DNA from: Enoplolaimus lenunculus
Lineage: Eukaryota > Nematoda > Enoplea > Enoplida > Thoracostomopsidae
Reading direction: 5' to 3'
DNA length: 64,000 nucleotides
Assembly: GCA_030248215.1 (NCBI GenBank)
Contig: JASANG010001558.1
Span: forward strand, 1 to 64,000
The notes under the pieces are model-generated. The model had not been told where the DNA came from. It was given only the letters and a program-made list of their open reading frames with translations, and searched no databases. This document shows, one piece after another, positions 22,961 through 33,979 of this stretch. The translations under genes and the position numbers were made by a program. Position 1 is the stretch's first letter. Every line of letters starts with the position of its first letter.

Positions 22961-23811
22961 AACTAGAAAAAATTGCTCAGCACTTGAGCAGCATGGGATA
23001 TGCTTCATATTCCTATTAAAAGGATAGTAACTAGACCAGCACATTCAACCTGGAAAAATATTAAGAAACAATGGCGTCCAAAATCATGTTGACTATTAAT
23101 TCTTCTTAAGCATATTGCGGATAGCAAAATGTTTGTAATTTTCTTTTGTAAGAAACAAAAGTTTGGCTTTAAATGTGTATTGAAGTTTTCCACATGAACG
23201 TATTAAACTCACCTTGGGCTCTCCATTAACATAGTTAATTGAATTCCAAAAGAACACTGTATGGCGATATAATTGAGGAGTTGAGTACTGATGACCAATT
23301 TTGTTAGATACTTTATTAAGCAAGGCGTCTCAAAATGACTCACAATTGATGCTTTAAAAACGACTCTTGACTTTACCCGCCTTTTAACCTTAGTGACAAA
23401 CAAACAAGTTTACAGGTAGAAATCTATAAATGCGCATTTCCCTGCTAAGTTATTTGTTTCACTGCATAGTCACGACCAGAGGATCAAAATTCTCACCGTA
23501 TTCTGGCAGCATCGATTAATCTGGCAAAAGCAAGATCATTATACTTAAGCCATGTCTCTGTAACCCTGCCATTATCTAAGAAATTTCTTAAAATGCCTAA
23601 TAAATCCGCCAAAAACTTTCAACATAAAAATAGATTTGCTCTCCGCAATATGTTTCAGAAGAATCAATAGTCAACATGATTTTGGACGGCATTGTTGCTT
23701 AATATTTTTTCAGGTTACATCGAACGAATGTGCTGGTCTAGTTACTAGCTTTTTAATAGGAATATGAAGCATATCCCATGCTGCTCAAGTGCTGAGCAAT
23801 TTTTTCTAGTT
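22961..23811. mobile_element. 851-bp element with long inverted arms
   Basis: The left arm starts AACTAGAAAAAATTGCTCAG (to about 23135). The right arm (about 23632-23811) is its diverged complement ending CTGAGCAATTTTTTCTAGTT. Arms of about 175 bp share CAGCATGGGATATGCTTCAT and CCAAAATCATGTTGACTATT. The middle has no recognised protein. No target duplication was resolved. Confidence 0.75.
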
Positions 23812-23840
23812 AAATTTTCGAAGGATGGATTTGTATTACC

Positions 23841-24147
23841 AAGAGTTGATAATGACTCTTTTTACAAGAGTATGCTACTGGCTACGCTCTGTGTAGAAAA
23901 GGATGTACTCGGCACGCGTTGCGTTTTTGCCCTGTCCCCCCTCCTTTATATAGAAGGGGTACAACCGGTGCGAACCTTGGCACTTTATGTATGCGGCGGC
24001 AAACATGGCCCCCTTATAGTTTAATTCCCCATGTGAAAGCGACCCCCCTCTAAACACGGGGGGTCGGCCAAAAACACAACACCCGGTGGTACATTTTGTA
24101 CCATGCTGACCCCAAGAGTTGCACACTTTTGTCAGGATCCACTCTTA
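23841..24147. mobile_element. C element (8-bp target duplication)
   Basis: 307 bp from AAGAGTTGATAATGACTC to CCACTCTTA. Flanks GTATTACC and GTGTTACC agree at 7 of 8. Inner arms contain GGCACGCGTTGCGTTTTTG and the complementary form. Related copies are at 35781, 36131 and 61767. Confidence 0.8.
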
Positions 24148-24155
24148 GTGTTACC

Positions 24156-24980
24156 AACTAAGAAAAACTACATAAACACCCGCGAACGAAAATGCCAACG
24201 AGTGGAGTGCTGTGTGCACCCCGATATGTCCGCCCACCCACGATTGAGGTCTGACCCGTTCATTGCGTACGATGGTTTGACCCATCGGCATTAGCCCTTT
24301 AGCTATGCGTTCGCTCGCTTGAAGCAAATATATGCCTCGGTATAATTTATTCCTGTGCCTAAAACTGGTTCATAAAATTAAGACCGAACATGCACAGTAG
24401 AGGCTGTTCAAACGGCGCCCACTTTTTGGTTTTCATGGACGTAGGTACTACATTTTGCTATTATATATACTGTTCGATTAGGTTCACATTTTGCGTACCT
24501 ATTACGTACGCAGAAACGGCTTAGCGCAACTATATATTAATCAATCTACATTGATTTCCTGTCATATCGAAACTATAACCCGTTCGACACCGGTCCATGC
24601 TGGTTATCAGGGGCGCAGGGTAGAATTTTTTATTTCAAGACTCAATATAGCTTTCGTGTCAAACTTGTTTGACCCGTAGGATATAAGGAAAGGTTTATTT
24701 TGAACCCTGGTTAAAACGTGCCAGATTTGTGTGGCTCGCATGTGAATACGTCGGTAGAATGCAATGTATTTGTATTATTTCGTTGCTTGTATAAGCCCCA
24801 CCACCCTCCCCCTGCGGTCTAAGATGCTTGTGTAGAGTGTGACTCGATTCGTTTTATGCGTAGCGCTGTTTTGTTTGAACGTTTTAAGCCTATTTTAAAT
24901 TATTTTGTCGATATGATATGTACGATCTCTGGCCGTTTAGTTCAGGGGCGTCTTACAACAGGAAGTATAAAATTAGATCA
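24156..24980. other. No recognised feature
   Basis: Unique-looking sequence. No gene, RNA or element supported. Confidence 0.45.
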
Positions 24981-25163
24981 GCCCATGTATAGAACAGGGC
25001 CGGATCGTTTTCCGGAGGGGCTATAATAGAGTCAGTTTAAGCTTTAGATTAATTTTTTTGCTTAGGCTTAGGCTTAGGAATACGCTCATCCATACGCTTA
25101 GGCTTAGGCTTAGGCTTAGGAATATGCTTATGCTACTGTTCCGGCCATGTTCTATACATGGGC
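24981..25163 (+). mobile_element. G element
   Basis: 183 bp, GCCCATGTATAGAACAGG to CATGTTCTATACATGGGC, with two TTAGGC clusters and AGTTTAAGCTTTAGATTA. The target duplication is ambiguous. Confidence 0.8.
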
Positions 25164-25407
25164 TAAATAGATGTATCCCCCCTGCAGGTTTCGAAATTTC
25201 CAAAGAGTTAAGGAACATTTAACAGTATTTCAAGTAACCTTTTTTCATTCTAAAGGTCAAAACAATTTGTTTTACCTAAGATTATAATAACCTACCGAAC
25301 AAAAACGCTGGTTTCACCCTGTGCTGGTAGTTAATACGTACACAGCTTTGAAGTAATATGTGTTTCAGTTGGGGTTACTTTCCGTCGACAAACGTGCGCC
25401 TGCAAGC

Positions 25408-25590
25408 CAGGGTGCAACCGGAATCCTGGTTCCGGCATTTTTTCACCTTCCGGTTCGGGCATTTTTTCACCTTCCGGTTCCGGCATTTTTTCACCTTCCG
25501 GTTCCGGCATTTTTTCACCTTCCGGTTCCGGCATTTTTTCACCTTAAGGTTCCGGTTCCGGTAAATTGTTGTAGTTCCGGTTGCATCCTG
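25408..25590. mobile_element. hAT-A element with 24-bp internal array
   Basis: 183 bp. CAGGGTGCAACCGGAATCC to CCGGTTGCATCCTG. Flanks CTGCAAGC and CTGCAAAC agree at 7 of 8. The interior is about five units of TTCCGGCATTTTTTCACC (24-bp period), which open a repetitive frame on both strands. Confidence 0.9.
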
Positions 25591-25763
25591 CTGCAAACAT
25601 AATGATTGGAATAATACAATAAGCTTACGGAGCTAAGCTTACGGCTAGGTTTAGTCTTACGTCTAGGCTTAGGCAATTAATAAACTGCTATGCGAGCGAA
25701 ATTTTTGCTTCTGTCAATTTAATTGTAGTGTGTCTGGGGACACTAGGATATGGCGGTAGTGGG

Positions 25764-26107
25764 CAGGGATGGGAGAGTCTGAGTAAGACTCGGTATTTGA
25801 CAGGTTTCAGGTGTCGGTCTCAGGCAGCTTGAGTCTCCATAGGATTGCAACCGAGACCAGAAGTCAAGGATTCAGCGAATGTATTCGCTGTATTGTTGAA
25901 GTATTAAGCGATGGCTGATATGTAAATAAAATTTCGCTGTGAATCTATGAATTTTTCTAGTTACGCAATAATTATCCGCTGATATTCTGAAAAAAACACA
26001 AAAACTATGACAAAAGCATTAAAAATAATATTTGTTCTAAAAATTTTAGCAAAAATTAATCGAGACTAAAGCGAATAGTTGTGACCGGTATCGATGTGGT
26101 CGGGTCT
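25764..26107 (+). mobile_element. hAT-K element, right end cut by hAT-A
   Basis: CAGGGATGGGAGAGTCTGAG start. The interior matches 57568-57898 (AGAAGTCAAGGATTCAGC, AATCTATGAATTTT). It fuses into the CCGGAATT element at 26108. Confidence 0.7.
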
Positions 26108-26379
26108 CGGGGGATGAACCGGAATTACAATTTACCGGAACCGGAACCGGAATTTGAAAATTTTACCGGAACCGGAACCGGAATTTGAAAATTTTACCGG
26201 AACCGGAACCGGAATTTGAAAATTTTACCGGAACCGGAACCGGAATTTGAAAATTTTACCGGAACCGGAACCGGAATTTGAAAATTTTACCGGAACCGGA
26301 ACCGGAATTTGAAAATTTTACCGGAACCGGAACCGGAATTTGAAAATTTTACCGGAACCGGAATTCCGGTTGCACCCTG
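26108..26379. mobile_element. hAT-A element expanded by a 31-bp array
   Basis: Right end CCGGTTGCACCCTG intact, left end degenerate (GGGGGATGAACCGG). The body is about seven copies of a 31-bp unit (ACCGGAACCGGAACCGGAAT plus TTGAAAATTTT). Confidence 0.8.
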
Positions 26380-26434
26380 CTGGCACTAGTAAACTTAAGC
26401 TTTGTTTGCAGCTAGTAAATGTGGGAGTTGAGAG

Positions 26435-26535
26435 CAGGATGCGAGCGAATATGAATGTACCGGAAACCGGAACCGGATACGTATATCAGCTTTTGCCGGA
26501 TATTAAAACGGAACCGGATATCCGGTCACATTCTG
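26435..26535. mobile_element. hAT-B element, ~100 bp
   Basis: CAGGATGCGAGCG to CCGGTCACATTCTG. Flanks GTTGAGAG and GATGGGAG agree at 6 of 8. Confidence 0.65.
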
Positions 26536-26639
26536 GATGGGAGGAGGAATTCGAAAAAGTAACTAAGCGAGTTTTGGTGTTTTGTTCGATTGGTTTGTAA
26601 AAACTTGGTATGGCGCAAAGTACCACAATCGTATTGCTG

Positions 26640-26985
26640 TTCAAGATACATTGTTGCCTTTGGCAAAGTTGTCGTGGTTTGGAACCGACACTTGAAGTCA
26701 ATGATTCAGCAAATGCTGGTAGACCTTGCAAAAAAGCAGAAGTTAATATTGTTGAAGCAAGTAATGCGTGATGAGTTAAACTTTCGCTATAAATCTATGA
26801 ATTTACGTACGTAGTTACGCAATAGTTATTAGCAGATATTCTGAAAATACACTAAAACTACTAAAACACAAAAAACGAGAATAAAAGCATTAGAAATTAT
26901 TTATTTTGAAAATTTGATGTATTTCCGTGATGACTGAAAGTTGCCGAGATCGAGAGTTTTGATCGACTGTCTCCGGCCATCTCTG
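26640..26985 (+). mobile_element. hAT-K element, right part
   Basis: Shares GGAACCGACACTTGAAGTCA, CAGCAAATGCTGGTAGACC and AATATTGTTGAAGCAAGTAA with the copy at 57568. Ends CTCCGGCCATCTCTG. Confidence 0.65.
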
Positions 26986-27192
26986 GCTCGTATTTTAAAA
27001 GTATTATTTTTGCTTGGGTTTAGTTATAGACCCATTTTTACGCAGAAGTTTAGGCTTCTTAGCCTTAGGAATAAGTAATAGAAATATGCTGAGATATATT
27101 CTGTTCCGCTGCTTGAATAACACTCGTCAGTACGTCGGTTTTCAGCGTTATTGTAACCCAATAAAGATTGTGAACATACACGGTCACATGCA
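26986..27192. repeat. Paralogue of 57899-58105
   Basis: The DNA right of the K end is also shared with the other K locus (TTATTTTTGCTTGGGTTTAG, ACTCGTCAGTACGTCGG, TTATTGTAACCCAATAAAG). Hence both K ends sit in the same older repeat. It stops at ACATGCAAA. Confidence 0.7.
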
Positions 27193-27209
27193 AATATATA
27201 TATATATAC

Positions 27210-27602
27210 TGGCATTCGTATCCTGTTGCGGTATTGGGTATAAAACAACCGGATACCGGATATTGACGGTTATGGTGCCGAATATCATAAAACTGCTTTG
27301 TACAAGTAAGCGTTGTGAACATCTTGCTGCGATTACATTTCTGGGCAACTCAAGAAGTTAAAGTTTTGATAGTTTTTGAGCTAATTTTAACTTATGTAAA
27401 AGCGAGCGAGAGTTAAACGAATTTATACATGAAAAATAATTTCAGTTTATCAGCAGCAATTATGACCTACTTCATAACAGACGAAAACGTGAAAAAATAA
27501 ATTATTTTAACATATACAATATATATCTGCTTCCGGTTGCGGTAAAAAATTCAATATCCGGTTCCGGTATCCGCTAAATTAATATCCGGTCGCACCCTAC
27601 CA
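27210..27602 (+). mobile_element. hAT-B element, left end missing
   Basis: The interior matches the B copies at 30355 and 35151 (ACCGGATACCGGATATTGAC, GTGCCGAATAT, ATCTTGCTGCGATTACATTT). Ends TCCGGTCGCACCCT. Confidence 0.75.
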
Positions 27603-28200
27603 CCACCCCCACCCCCAATCGGTTGAAAGAAAAACCGTCGAAGTTTTAAAATGCGTCGAGTTTCTCGCTCGCTTCGTTTGCGAGTTTGGGTGCGGCCCCG
27701 CACCCTGGAGTGTGAAACGAGCCCCTCAACCAACCGTGTCCTGCTCTGGCACTGTATATAGTGTACCACAGTATGTTAGTGCCAAAGTAGTTATATGGCT
27801 TACCTGTGCCTGATTTATTGTGAAACCTTATTAGGCAAAAATGTTCACTATTTTGCGTCCGTGTCGTCTGAGTTTAAATTAAGTGCGTAAGCTGGTCGAT
27901 TTGGTTCAGGTTATAAAAGGTTTGTTTGGCTTAGAACACAGGCTGTGATGAACAACATACACAGATACTAATTTTTGTGTTAAGAAGCTTTGACAACGGT
28001 TTATATTAATGAATGCATGAGATTATGACGAATAGACGGTCCTTTGATGCCGGGGACGGAATATGATGTATGTAAATTGATTTTAGACACTGTTACGGTT
28101 AAGGCTTAGGCGGTTAGGCTTCGGCCTAGGTAGCCCGTTTGGCAAACCAAAGCTTGAGCCTAAGCATATGGCCGGAAAGTGTAGCAAAGCCGGGCGCAGG
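27603..28200. other. No recognised feature
   Basis: A C-rich patch at 27598-27620 and GGCTTAGGC traces at 28095-28170. No gene. Confidence 0.45.
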
Positions 28201-28750
28201 TCCGTAGCCAGCTCGCCATGCTAGGGGCGTTAAAAAAATTTTTAGAAGGGGCATACAAGGGTTTGCAATGACTTACAAGCAAGGTCCAACCGCAATTTCG
28301 GTTTCGGCATTTTTTTTTGCCTTCCGGTTCCGGTAAATTTTTAGCGGAATTAAAAATTCGGGTTTAAAATTTTAGTCGGTGGAAATTAAGATATATATTA
28401 CTTAAAAAAAGCGATAAAAATGAAATAGTTTTCAATAGTATAGAATGCAATCTTTGACAATCGCCAAAAATAAACTATCGATGGAAGATTTCGCTTCCGT
28501 GGATTATGAAAATCTCAAATACAGTAGATAAAGTGAATTCCTATCTCCAACTAACGGTTACCTTCACCAATAATATTGCAAAAAAGAAAATTAAAATGAT
28601 TTTTTCGGTGGCATGAGTTTTTCATTTTTCGGTTCCGTTTCCGGTAATTTTTCAAATTGCGGTTCTGGTAAATTGTAATTCCGATTACGTGCTGCTTACA
28701 AGCAATGTCGAAAACTTTCTAGGGGGAACAAAATTTTTCCAGGGGCGAGG
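28201..28750 (+). mobile_element. hAT-D element split by a hAT-A insertion
   Basis: GTCCGTAGCCAGCTCGCC start and family interior up to ACTTACAAG. After the 28280-28694 insert it resumes with CTTACAAGCAATGTCGAAAA and CTAGGGGGAACAAAATTTTT. Confidence 0.75.
28280..28694. mobile_element. hAT-A element nested in hAT-D
   Basis: 415 bp. Left end CAAGGTCCAACCGCAATT, right end CCGATTACGTGCTG (both aged). Perfect 8-bp duplication CTTACAAG at 28272-28279 and 28695-28702. The ends are decayed while the duplication is intact. Confidence 0.85.
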
Positions 28751-29142
28751 GGAAATTCTTTGCGTGTTTTTGCTGGATTTAGTTTGTATTGCAAAATTGG
28801 GATGAAAAACGAGCGAGCGGACGGTGAAATGCCATTTTTGCAAGAAATGGCGGGAAATTGATCCGTTGTGCTTTTAGCTCTGCCGCCTTTGAATTTTGAA
28901 CGCCGCCGACACAGGATGGCGGGCCGCCTTTGAATTTTGGACGCCGCCGACACAGGGTGGCGGGCGAGCTTTTTTTCGAGCGGGTCCGCCGACAGTGGAT
29001 ACTGTAAAATGTTTGGGTGGAGTCGAGAATATGAAATAGTTTGTGTCATCTAAAATTGATAAAATACAAATGTTTGAGAAATGACGTAAAATACGTTGTG
29101 ATTTTGCTATCGGCTGAAAATTTTTGAAATCAATTTGTATTA
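28751..29142. other. Short GC-rich repeat, no gene
   Basis: GCCGCCTTTGAATTTTG and ACGCCGCCGACACAG each occur twice (28880-28970), an imperfect repeat of about 53 bp. Nothing else supported. Confidence 0.5.
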
Positions 29143-29313
29143 CTAAGCCGGGTCGTAGCCAAGGAGGGTCAGGGGGCGCTCAGCCGCCCTGGATAAACTT
29201 TGCTCCCCCCCTAGAATTATTTCAACCTTGCTTGTAAGTCGTCGAAAATCCTTGTATGTCCCTCCGGAAAATTTTTTAGACCCTCTAGCAGCAAGATGAG
29301 CTGGCTACGGGCC
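29143..29313 (-). mobile_element. hAT-D element
   Basis: The family interior is in reverse (CAACCTTGCTTGTAAGTC, ATGTCCCTCCGGAAAATTTT). Ends GAGCTGGCTACGGGCC. Target duplication not resolved. Confidence 0.7.
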
Positions 29314-29453
29314 GGCGCTATGCTTTTCTTTAGGAAACAGTTTCGGAATTAGTTATTATTCGTGCTAATTGTGTTGTGTTTTCAGATTATACTAGAAATA
29401 TTTCGATAACCCTCTTATAAGCGTTTCCCTCCTATGTAGTAAAGGCTAGGCTG

Positions 29454-29880
29454 CCGGGTGCCAAGCGGAACTGGATTATACCGGAATCGGAATCAGAACA
29501 GCAGCAAATTTATACCGGAACTGAAATCGGAATCGGAATCGGAATTAAAAATTTTGTGGCTGTACGGATAATTTGTATTGACAAATATCATTCTGATATA
29601 CGGTGGCTGTTGGCTGGCAACAATTTTCAAAAAGGTTGCAAGAATGATTTTTGATTCTGTAAACGCTAATCTACAAACAATCATTGATACGTTAAGTCAT
29701 CGAAAGCAATTTAATAGATAAATAATACAGAATTTTTACTGCAACGTAGCAGAACAAGTAAGATTAAAATTAACATTTCAAAATTTCGATTCCGATTGCG
29801 TGTGCAATCGGAATCGGAATCGGAACTCCGTTTTGAATCGGAATTCTAATCGGAATCGAGGGAATTCCGGTTGCACCATG
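29454..29880. mobile_element. hAT-A element, diverged
   Basis: 427 bp from CCGGGTGCCAAGCGGAAC to CCGGTTGCACCATG. Flanks CTAGGCTG and CTAGGTTA agree at 6 of 8. Subterminal GGAATCGGAATC repeats at both ends. Confidence 0.75.
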
Positions 29881-30354
29881 CTAGGTTATCCTGAACAGCG
29901 ATCAAAACCAAGATTTTGTATTAAGATTTAGCACTAAAGGCGCGTTCGGTTGCTTGCTCGGTTCGGTTCCTTTTGCGCCACTGGCGGTTCAGAAATTTCT
30001 GGACAGGCCACGGATGCCAGGTATTGGTTTATTTTTAGCGTTTTACAGGTTTCAGTGTTGTGTTTTGTATTTAGTCTACGTCATGGATTATACTTTGGTA
30101 TGGGGTTTATAATTTGTTAAAGTATGTGATAATATGGCACATTTTAACAGTGTCGAGTCCAAAAGTAAATGTTCCGTTGCAGTTAGGTTTCTGCTTACAT
30201 TTCCGCTGGTTCGTCAGGTTTGAGCTAATGTGTACCGCGTATAGGGGCCAACGCTATGACTTGGATTTCATTTCGGAAGCGTTTTATAATGGTATAAAGT
30301 CGGTCAATTTTAACCTCTACGATACTATGTTGGTCAAAATCATGTGGTGTTTTT
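29881..30354. other. No recognised feature
   Basis: A long plus frame beginning at 30114 runs into the next transposon and shows no family motif. I do not call it a gene. Confidence 0.45.
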
Positions 30355-30745
30355 CAAGGATCGACCGGATATCCGGTTCCGGTTTAGTATTCGGTAAAAA
30401 CCCGACATCCGTATGCGGTTGCCGGTATAAACATACTGGATACTGGATACTTGCTGTTGTGGTTCCAAATATCGTAAAAAACTGCTTTTTACATGTCGAA
30501 ATACTAGATATTTTGCAGCGACTGCAATTGCGTGCAAGTCAGGAGTGGACACTGACAAGTAATGAAAAATCCAAGCCAATCAATAATCATAAATCCATTA
30601 AATACCTATTTTTGCACAACTCAAATACTTTCAAAAGAGCACAAATTTAGATCCGATATCCGGTTAACATCCGGCTCCGGTACAAAATTTAGTATCCGGC
30701 CCCAGTGGTGGTATCCGGTAAAATTAATATCCGGTCGATCCGTTG
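30355..30745. mobile_element. hAT-B element
   Basis: 391 bp from CAAGGATCGACCGGATATCC to CCGGTCGATCCGTTG. Flanks GTGTTTTT and GTGTTTTC agree at 7 of 8. Confidence 0.85.
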
Positions 30746-31089
30746 GTGTTTTCTTGTCTCGAAAACAGTCAGGGCAGATATATCCTGTACGTCCCATCCC
30801 CTTGTATGCGATTCTGATAACGGCGTATACAACAGAGACGGTAGTAATAGTGTCCGAAGCCACCTAAGCATACGGCCCGACTCGTCTCCGTACGTATACA
30901 TTACAAATTTGGTTTGTACACAGTCCCTGCCACCCACAGTCTTTATTAGGTTTAGGTTTAGAAATAGGCTGCTCATGTATATACTTGTGTGTAAGCGTTA
31001 GCCTAAGGCTAAGATTTATAATAATACAATGTGGCCAAAATGTGTACAAGAGCCGATTTTAAGATTCTTTGTGTTTTAATGCTGCTCAG
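30746..31089. other. No recognised feature
   Basis: TTTAGG/TTAGCC words near 30945-31010 only. Confidence 0.4.
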
Positions 31090-31277
31090 CCGCTTGGTCC
31101 CATCTGGTGCCGACTGGCGTCGTTCAACATGGCCACTCGGTCCCATCCGGTGCTCAACGCCGGCGCCCGGTCTCATCTGGTGCCGACTGGCGTCGTTCAA
31201 CATGGCCACTCGGTCCCATCCGGTGCTCAACGCCGGCGCCCGGTCTCATCTGGTGCCGACTGGCGTCGTTCAACATC
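31090..31277. repeat. 73-bp minisatellite, ~2.6 copies
   Basis: CATCTGGTGCCGACTGGCGT recurs at 31101, 31174 and 31247. GC-rich, with frames open on both strands. Confidence 0.9.
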
Positions 31278-31280
31278 GAA

Positions 31281-31479
31281 AGGCAATATTCGTCGCCCGA
31301 CAACTTGTCGTCACCCAACAGTATCCTAAGAGCCTATTAATTAGTCTAAGCATAATCTAAAATGCAATCTTAGGGCTAAACATAAGCCTTAGCATAATGA
31401 TGGGCGTCGGATTGTCGAGTTGATAAAATTTCAGGTTACAAGTTATCGGTTAACGAGTTGTCGGTCGACGAATTGACGT
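31281..31479. mobile_element. H element
   Basis: Left arm ATTCGTCGCCCGACAACTTG, right arm CGAGTTGTCGGTCGACGAAT. The centre carries ATGATGGGCGTCGGATTGTC, as in the copies at 32774, 41705 and 43216. Confidence 0.7.
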
Positions 31480-31572
31480 GATACCGGTAACTATAGCATC
31501 TACATCTTCCGTAGGTGGTCCAAGCTTCAGAGCGCAGTGTGTGATATATTAGCAACGAAATACTTATATGCA

Positions 31573-31727
31573 AGGATGGCGTTATACTTGTGGAACGGCG
31601 CCGTCCGTCACCGTCTGGCGCTGTCCGTCAACATGCGGTATCGTACGTGAGTAATTGACGTATGATACCCCACGGTGACGTACGGTGACAGACGGCGGTG
31701 ACGTCATCCAAAGTATAGCGTCATCCT
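31573..31727. mobile_element. Inverted-repeat element, unassigned
   Basis: AGGATGGCGTTATACTT and AAGTATAGCGTCATCCT close a 155-bp stem with inner GACGG/CCGTC pairing. No target duplication was seen. Confidence 0.65.
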
Positions 31728-31793
31728 AACGCCAAGGCGACACGTTGGTCTAAATTAGGCTGGTTTCCATGTAATGCAAATTGCTACACGCGA

Positions 31794-32212
31794 CAGGGTT
31801 CAACTTTAATTCCTGGTTTGGCCGGAATTCGTGCAAAAATTGAATTCCTGTTCCTGTTCCTGAATTCAAAAATGCAGGAACTGGAATTTTTACGGTTTTG
31901 TGGCAAATTATTCCTAATAATTTAAATACTGGAAACTTTGTCTTTAAAAAATTGTTATTTCGACATGTGTGTTTTTGCAATTACTTCAATTTTGCTAATA
32001 AACAGTTTCTGTGGTATTCTCGCAAACCTTGATGATGAAATCCCAAAACTTGATGATGAAATGGCTGAAAGTTCGCTTAAACCATTGGTTGGCAAGTTTT
32101 CTAAAACGCCAAAAGTTTTTCGGCGATGAAAATTATTTCAAATTCCGGTTCCTGCAAAGAAATTCAATTCCTGGTCCTATTCCGGCAAAATTTAGATGCT
32201 GTTGAAACTCTG
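31794..32212. mobile_element. hAT-like element with CAGGAATT interior
   Basis: CAGGGTTCAACTTTAATTCC to TGCTGTTGAAACTCTG. Subterminal AATTCCTG repeats at both ends mirror the hAT-A plan with a different core word. Target duplication unclear. Confidence 0.65.
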
Positions 32213-32773
32213 CTACGCGGGTTATTTCGATGCGCTCAAAACTCTGTTGTATGCAACTGTGTATACTTAGCAGCGGGGTACCAGCAGCATCAGGAGTACA
32301 CGAAGAAAGCGTTTTTACCTAAGCCGGCTGGTAATTGGCCTCAATAGCAGATTCGTCTACGACATACTACATAACATACACTGAGAGCAGTAACCCGAAC
32401 CAGAATTAGTTTGTTTATAAATGGCACGCACAGTTGGTCAGTAGTTCCAAGCAAAGGTGTCTTTAAGGACGTGTCGGTGCTGCTATAGGTATTCAATAGC
32501 TTAGTTGAATCCAATCTCTAATTAAGTATGTACCGTTTCTGCGGGGGTTCCAGTATGGCATTTGCTGTCGTGGTTTAACTCCGCCATATTTGTCAATTTG
32601 GCTGACGTGGTCCTTGTATAATATACACTTACGCCTAAGGTTCAGACAAAGGTGTAGAGTTAGGGTACGCAAGCCTTTTATAAATTGCCTAAGCCTGAGC
32701 CTAAGCCTAACCGCAGCGAAAAGCGGACAAAAGCCGGCTGCTTTGGGTACCGTGGCAACGATGTTAATAATTT
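32213..32773. other. No recognised feature
   Basis: A CAATAGCAGATTNGTCTACGAC word at 32343-32363 recurs near 48045. AAGCCTAAGC traces at 32680-32710. No gene. Confidence 0.4.
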
Positions 32774-33343
32774 CGAATCTACGACAATTCGTCGCTTGAC
32801 AACAAGTCACCCAAAGGTGTCACCTCCAAGCCAGGGTGCAACCGGAATTACAATTTACCGGAACCGGAATTTGAAAATTTTACCGGAACCGGAAAGTGAA
32901 AAATGCATTTCACCAAAAATTTCATTTTAATCTTATTTTTTGCTCTATTATTTGTGAAATAACCTTAGTCGAACATAGGTATTTATTTTATTTGTTGTAT
33001 TTTAGATTTTCATCATCGACTGAAGTGAAATCCACCATCAATGGCTTATATTCGGGGAACAAGTGGCTTTCAACAGAGATTCTTAAAAATTAGCAAAGTT
33101 AAGAAAACGGCCAAATTTTAACACCGGAATTTTTAAATCCGGTAAAAATTTACCGGAACCGGAAGGTGAAAAAATGCCGGAACCGGAATTCCGGTTGCAC
33201 CCTGCTCCAAGCCAATGAATAAACCATGCATTAAGCCTATGCGTAAATCTAAACCTAAACCTGACCATAATGATAGACCACAATTTGTTGAGTCGATCAA
33301 ATTTCGGATTACAAGTTGTCAGTCGACGAATTGTCGTGATACG
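32774..33343. mobile_element. H element interrupted by hAT-A
   Basis: Starts CGAATCTACGACAATTCGTC and ends GACGAATTGTCGTGATACG. Perfect 8-bp duplication AATAATTT at 32766-32773 and 33344-33351. Without the insert the element is about 190 bp. Confidence 0.85.
32832..33204. mobile_element. hAT-A element nested in an H element
   Basis: 373 bp with ends CAGGGTGCAACCGGAATT and CCGGTTGCACCCTG. Perfect 8-bp duplication CTCCAAGC. Nearly the same sequence as the copy at 44335 (TTCATTTTAATCTTATTTTT, CATCATCGACTGAAGTGAAA), suggesting recent activity. Confidence 0.95.
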
Positions 33344-33351
33344 AATAATTT

Positions 33352-33755
33352 CGCACTGTCTCATGCAAATTTAGACTGTGTAATATATTAAATGGCGTTA
33401 CATTTCAGAATCTGTACTAATCATACGTATATATAATAGAGTTTGTTTCCGCATCTGTGTATATTTCAATCACAACAATATTCATACATCCTACATTTAG
33501 TCGCCGGCAACATTTATTATATTTACTAAAAACAAGCAAAACATTCAATAATATATTTGATTGTTGCATTTTTTTATTGTTTTTTGTATCGTTGTTGTTG
33601 TTGTTGTTGAATATGCATCAAGCATTCGTTGAATAAACGCGTCTACCTCAAGTTATACGTATTCTATTCGCAAGCGGAACAGTGGCTGGCAATTTTTCAT
33701 CAACCTCATTGTTGGAGTAAGTTTGATGGCGTTAGAGCACTAGTATCAGTAGTTA
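33352..33755. other. GTT microsatellite, otherwise unassigned
   Basis: GTT repeat at 33589-33609. Nothing else supported. Confidence 0.5.
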
Positions 33756-33979
33756 TAGCCATGCCGTGGGACCCTACGAACCTGGGCGTGGACATCAAAT
33801 GCATAGGGTCCGACGGCATGGCTCAGTAGTTATAGCCATGCCGTGGGACCCTACGAACCTGGGCGTGGACATCAAATGCATAGGGTCCGACGGCATGGCT
33901 CAGTCGTTATAGCCATACCGTGGGACCCTACGAACCTGGGCGTGGACATCAAATGCATAGGGTCCCACGGCATGGCTAT
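33756..33979. repeat. Three tandem 77-bp hairpin units
   Basis: Units start at 33756, 33833 and 33910. Each unit has inverted ends (TAGCCATGCCGTGGGACCCT against AGGGTCCGACGGCATGGCT), so each folds alone and units can also pair with each other. Confidence 0.9.

Noticed and set aside
30114-30650. 178-codon plus-strand frame
   Set aside because: Its second half is hAT-B element sequence and the first half shows no motif.
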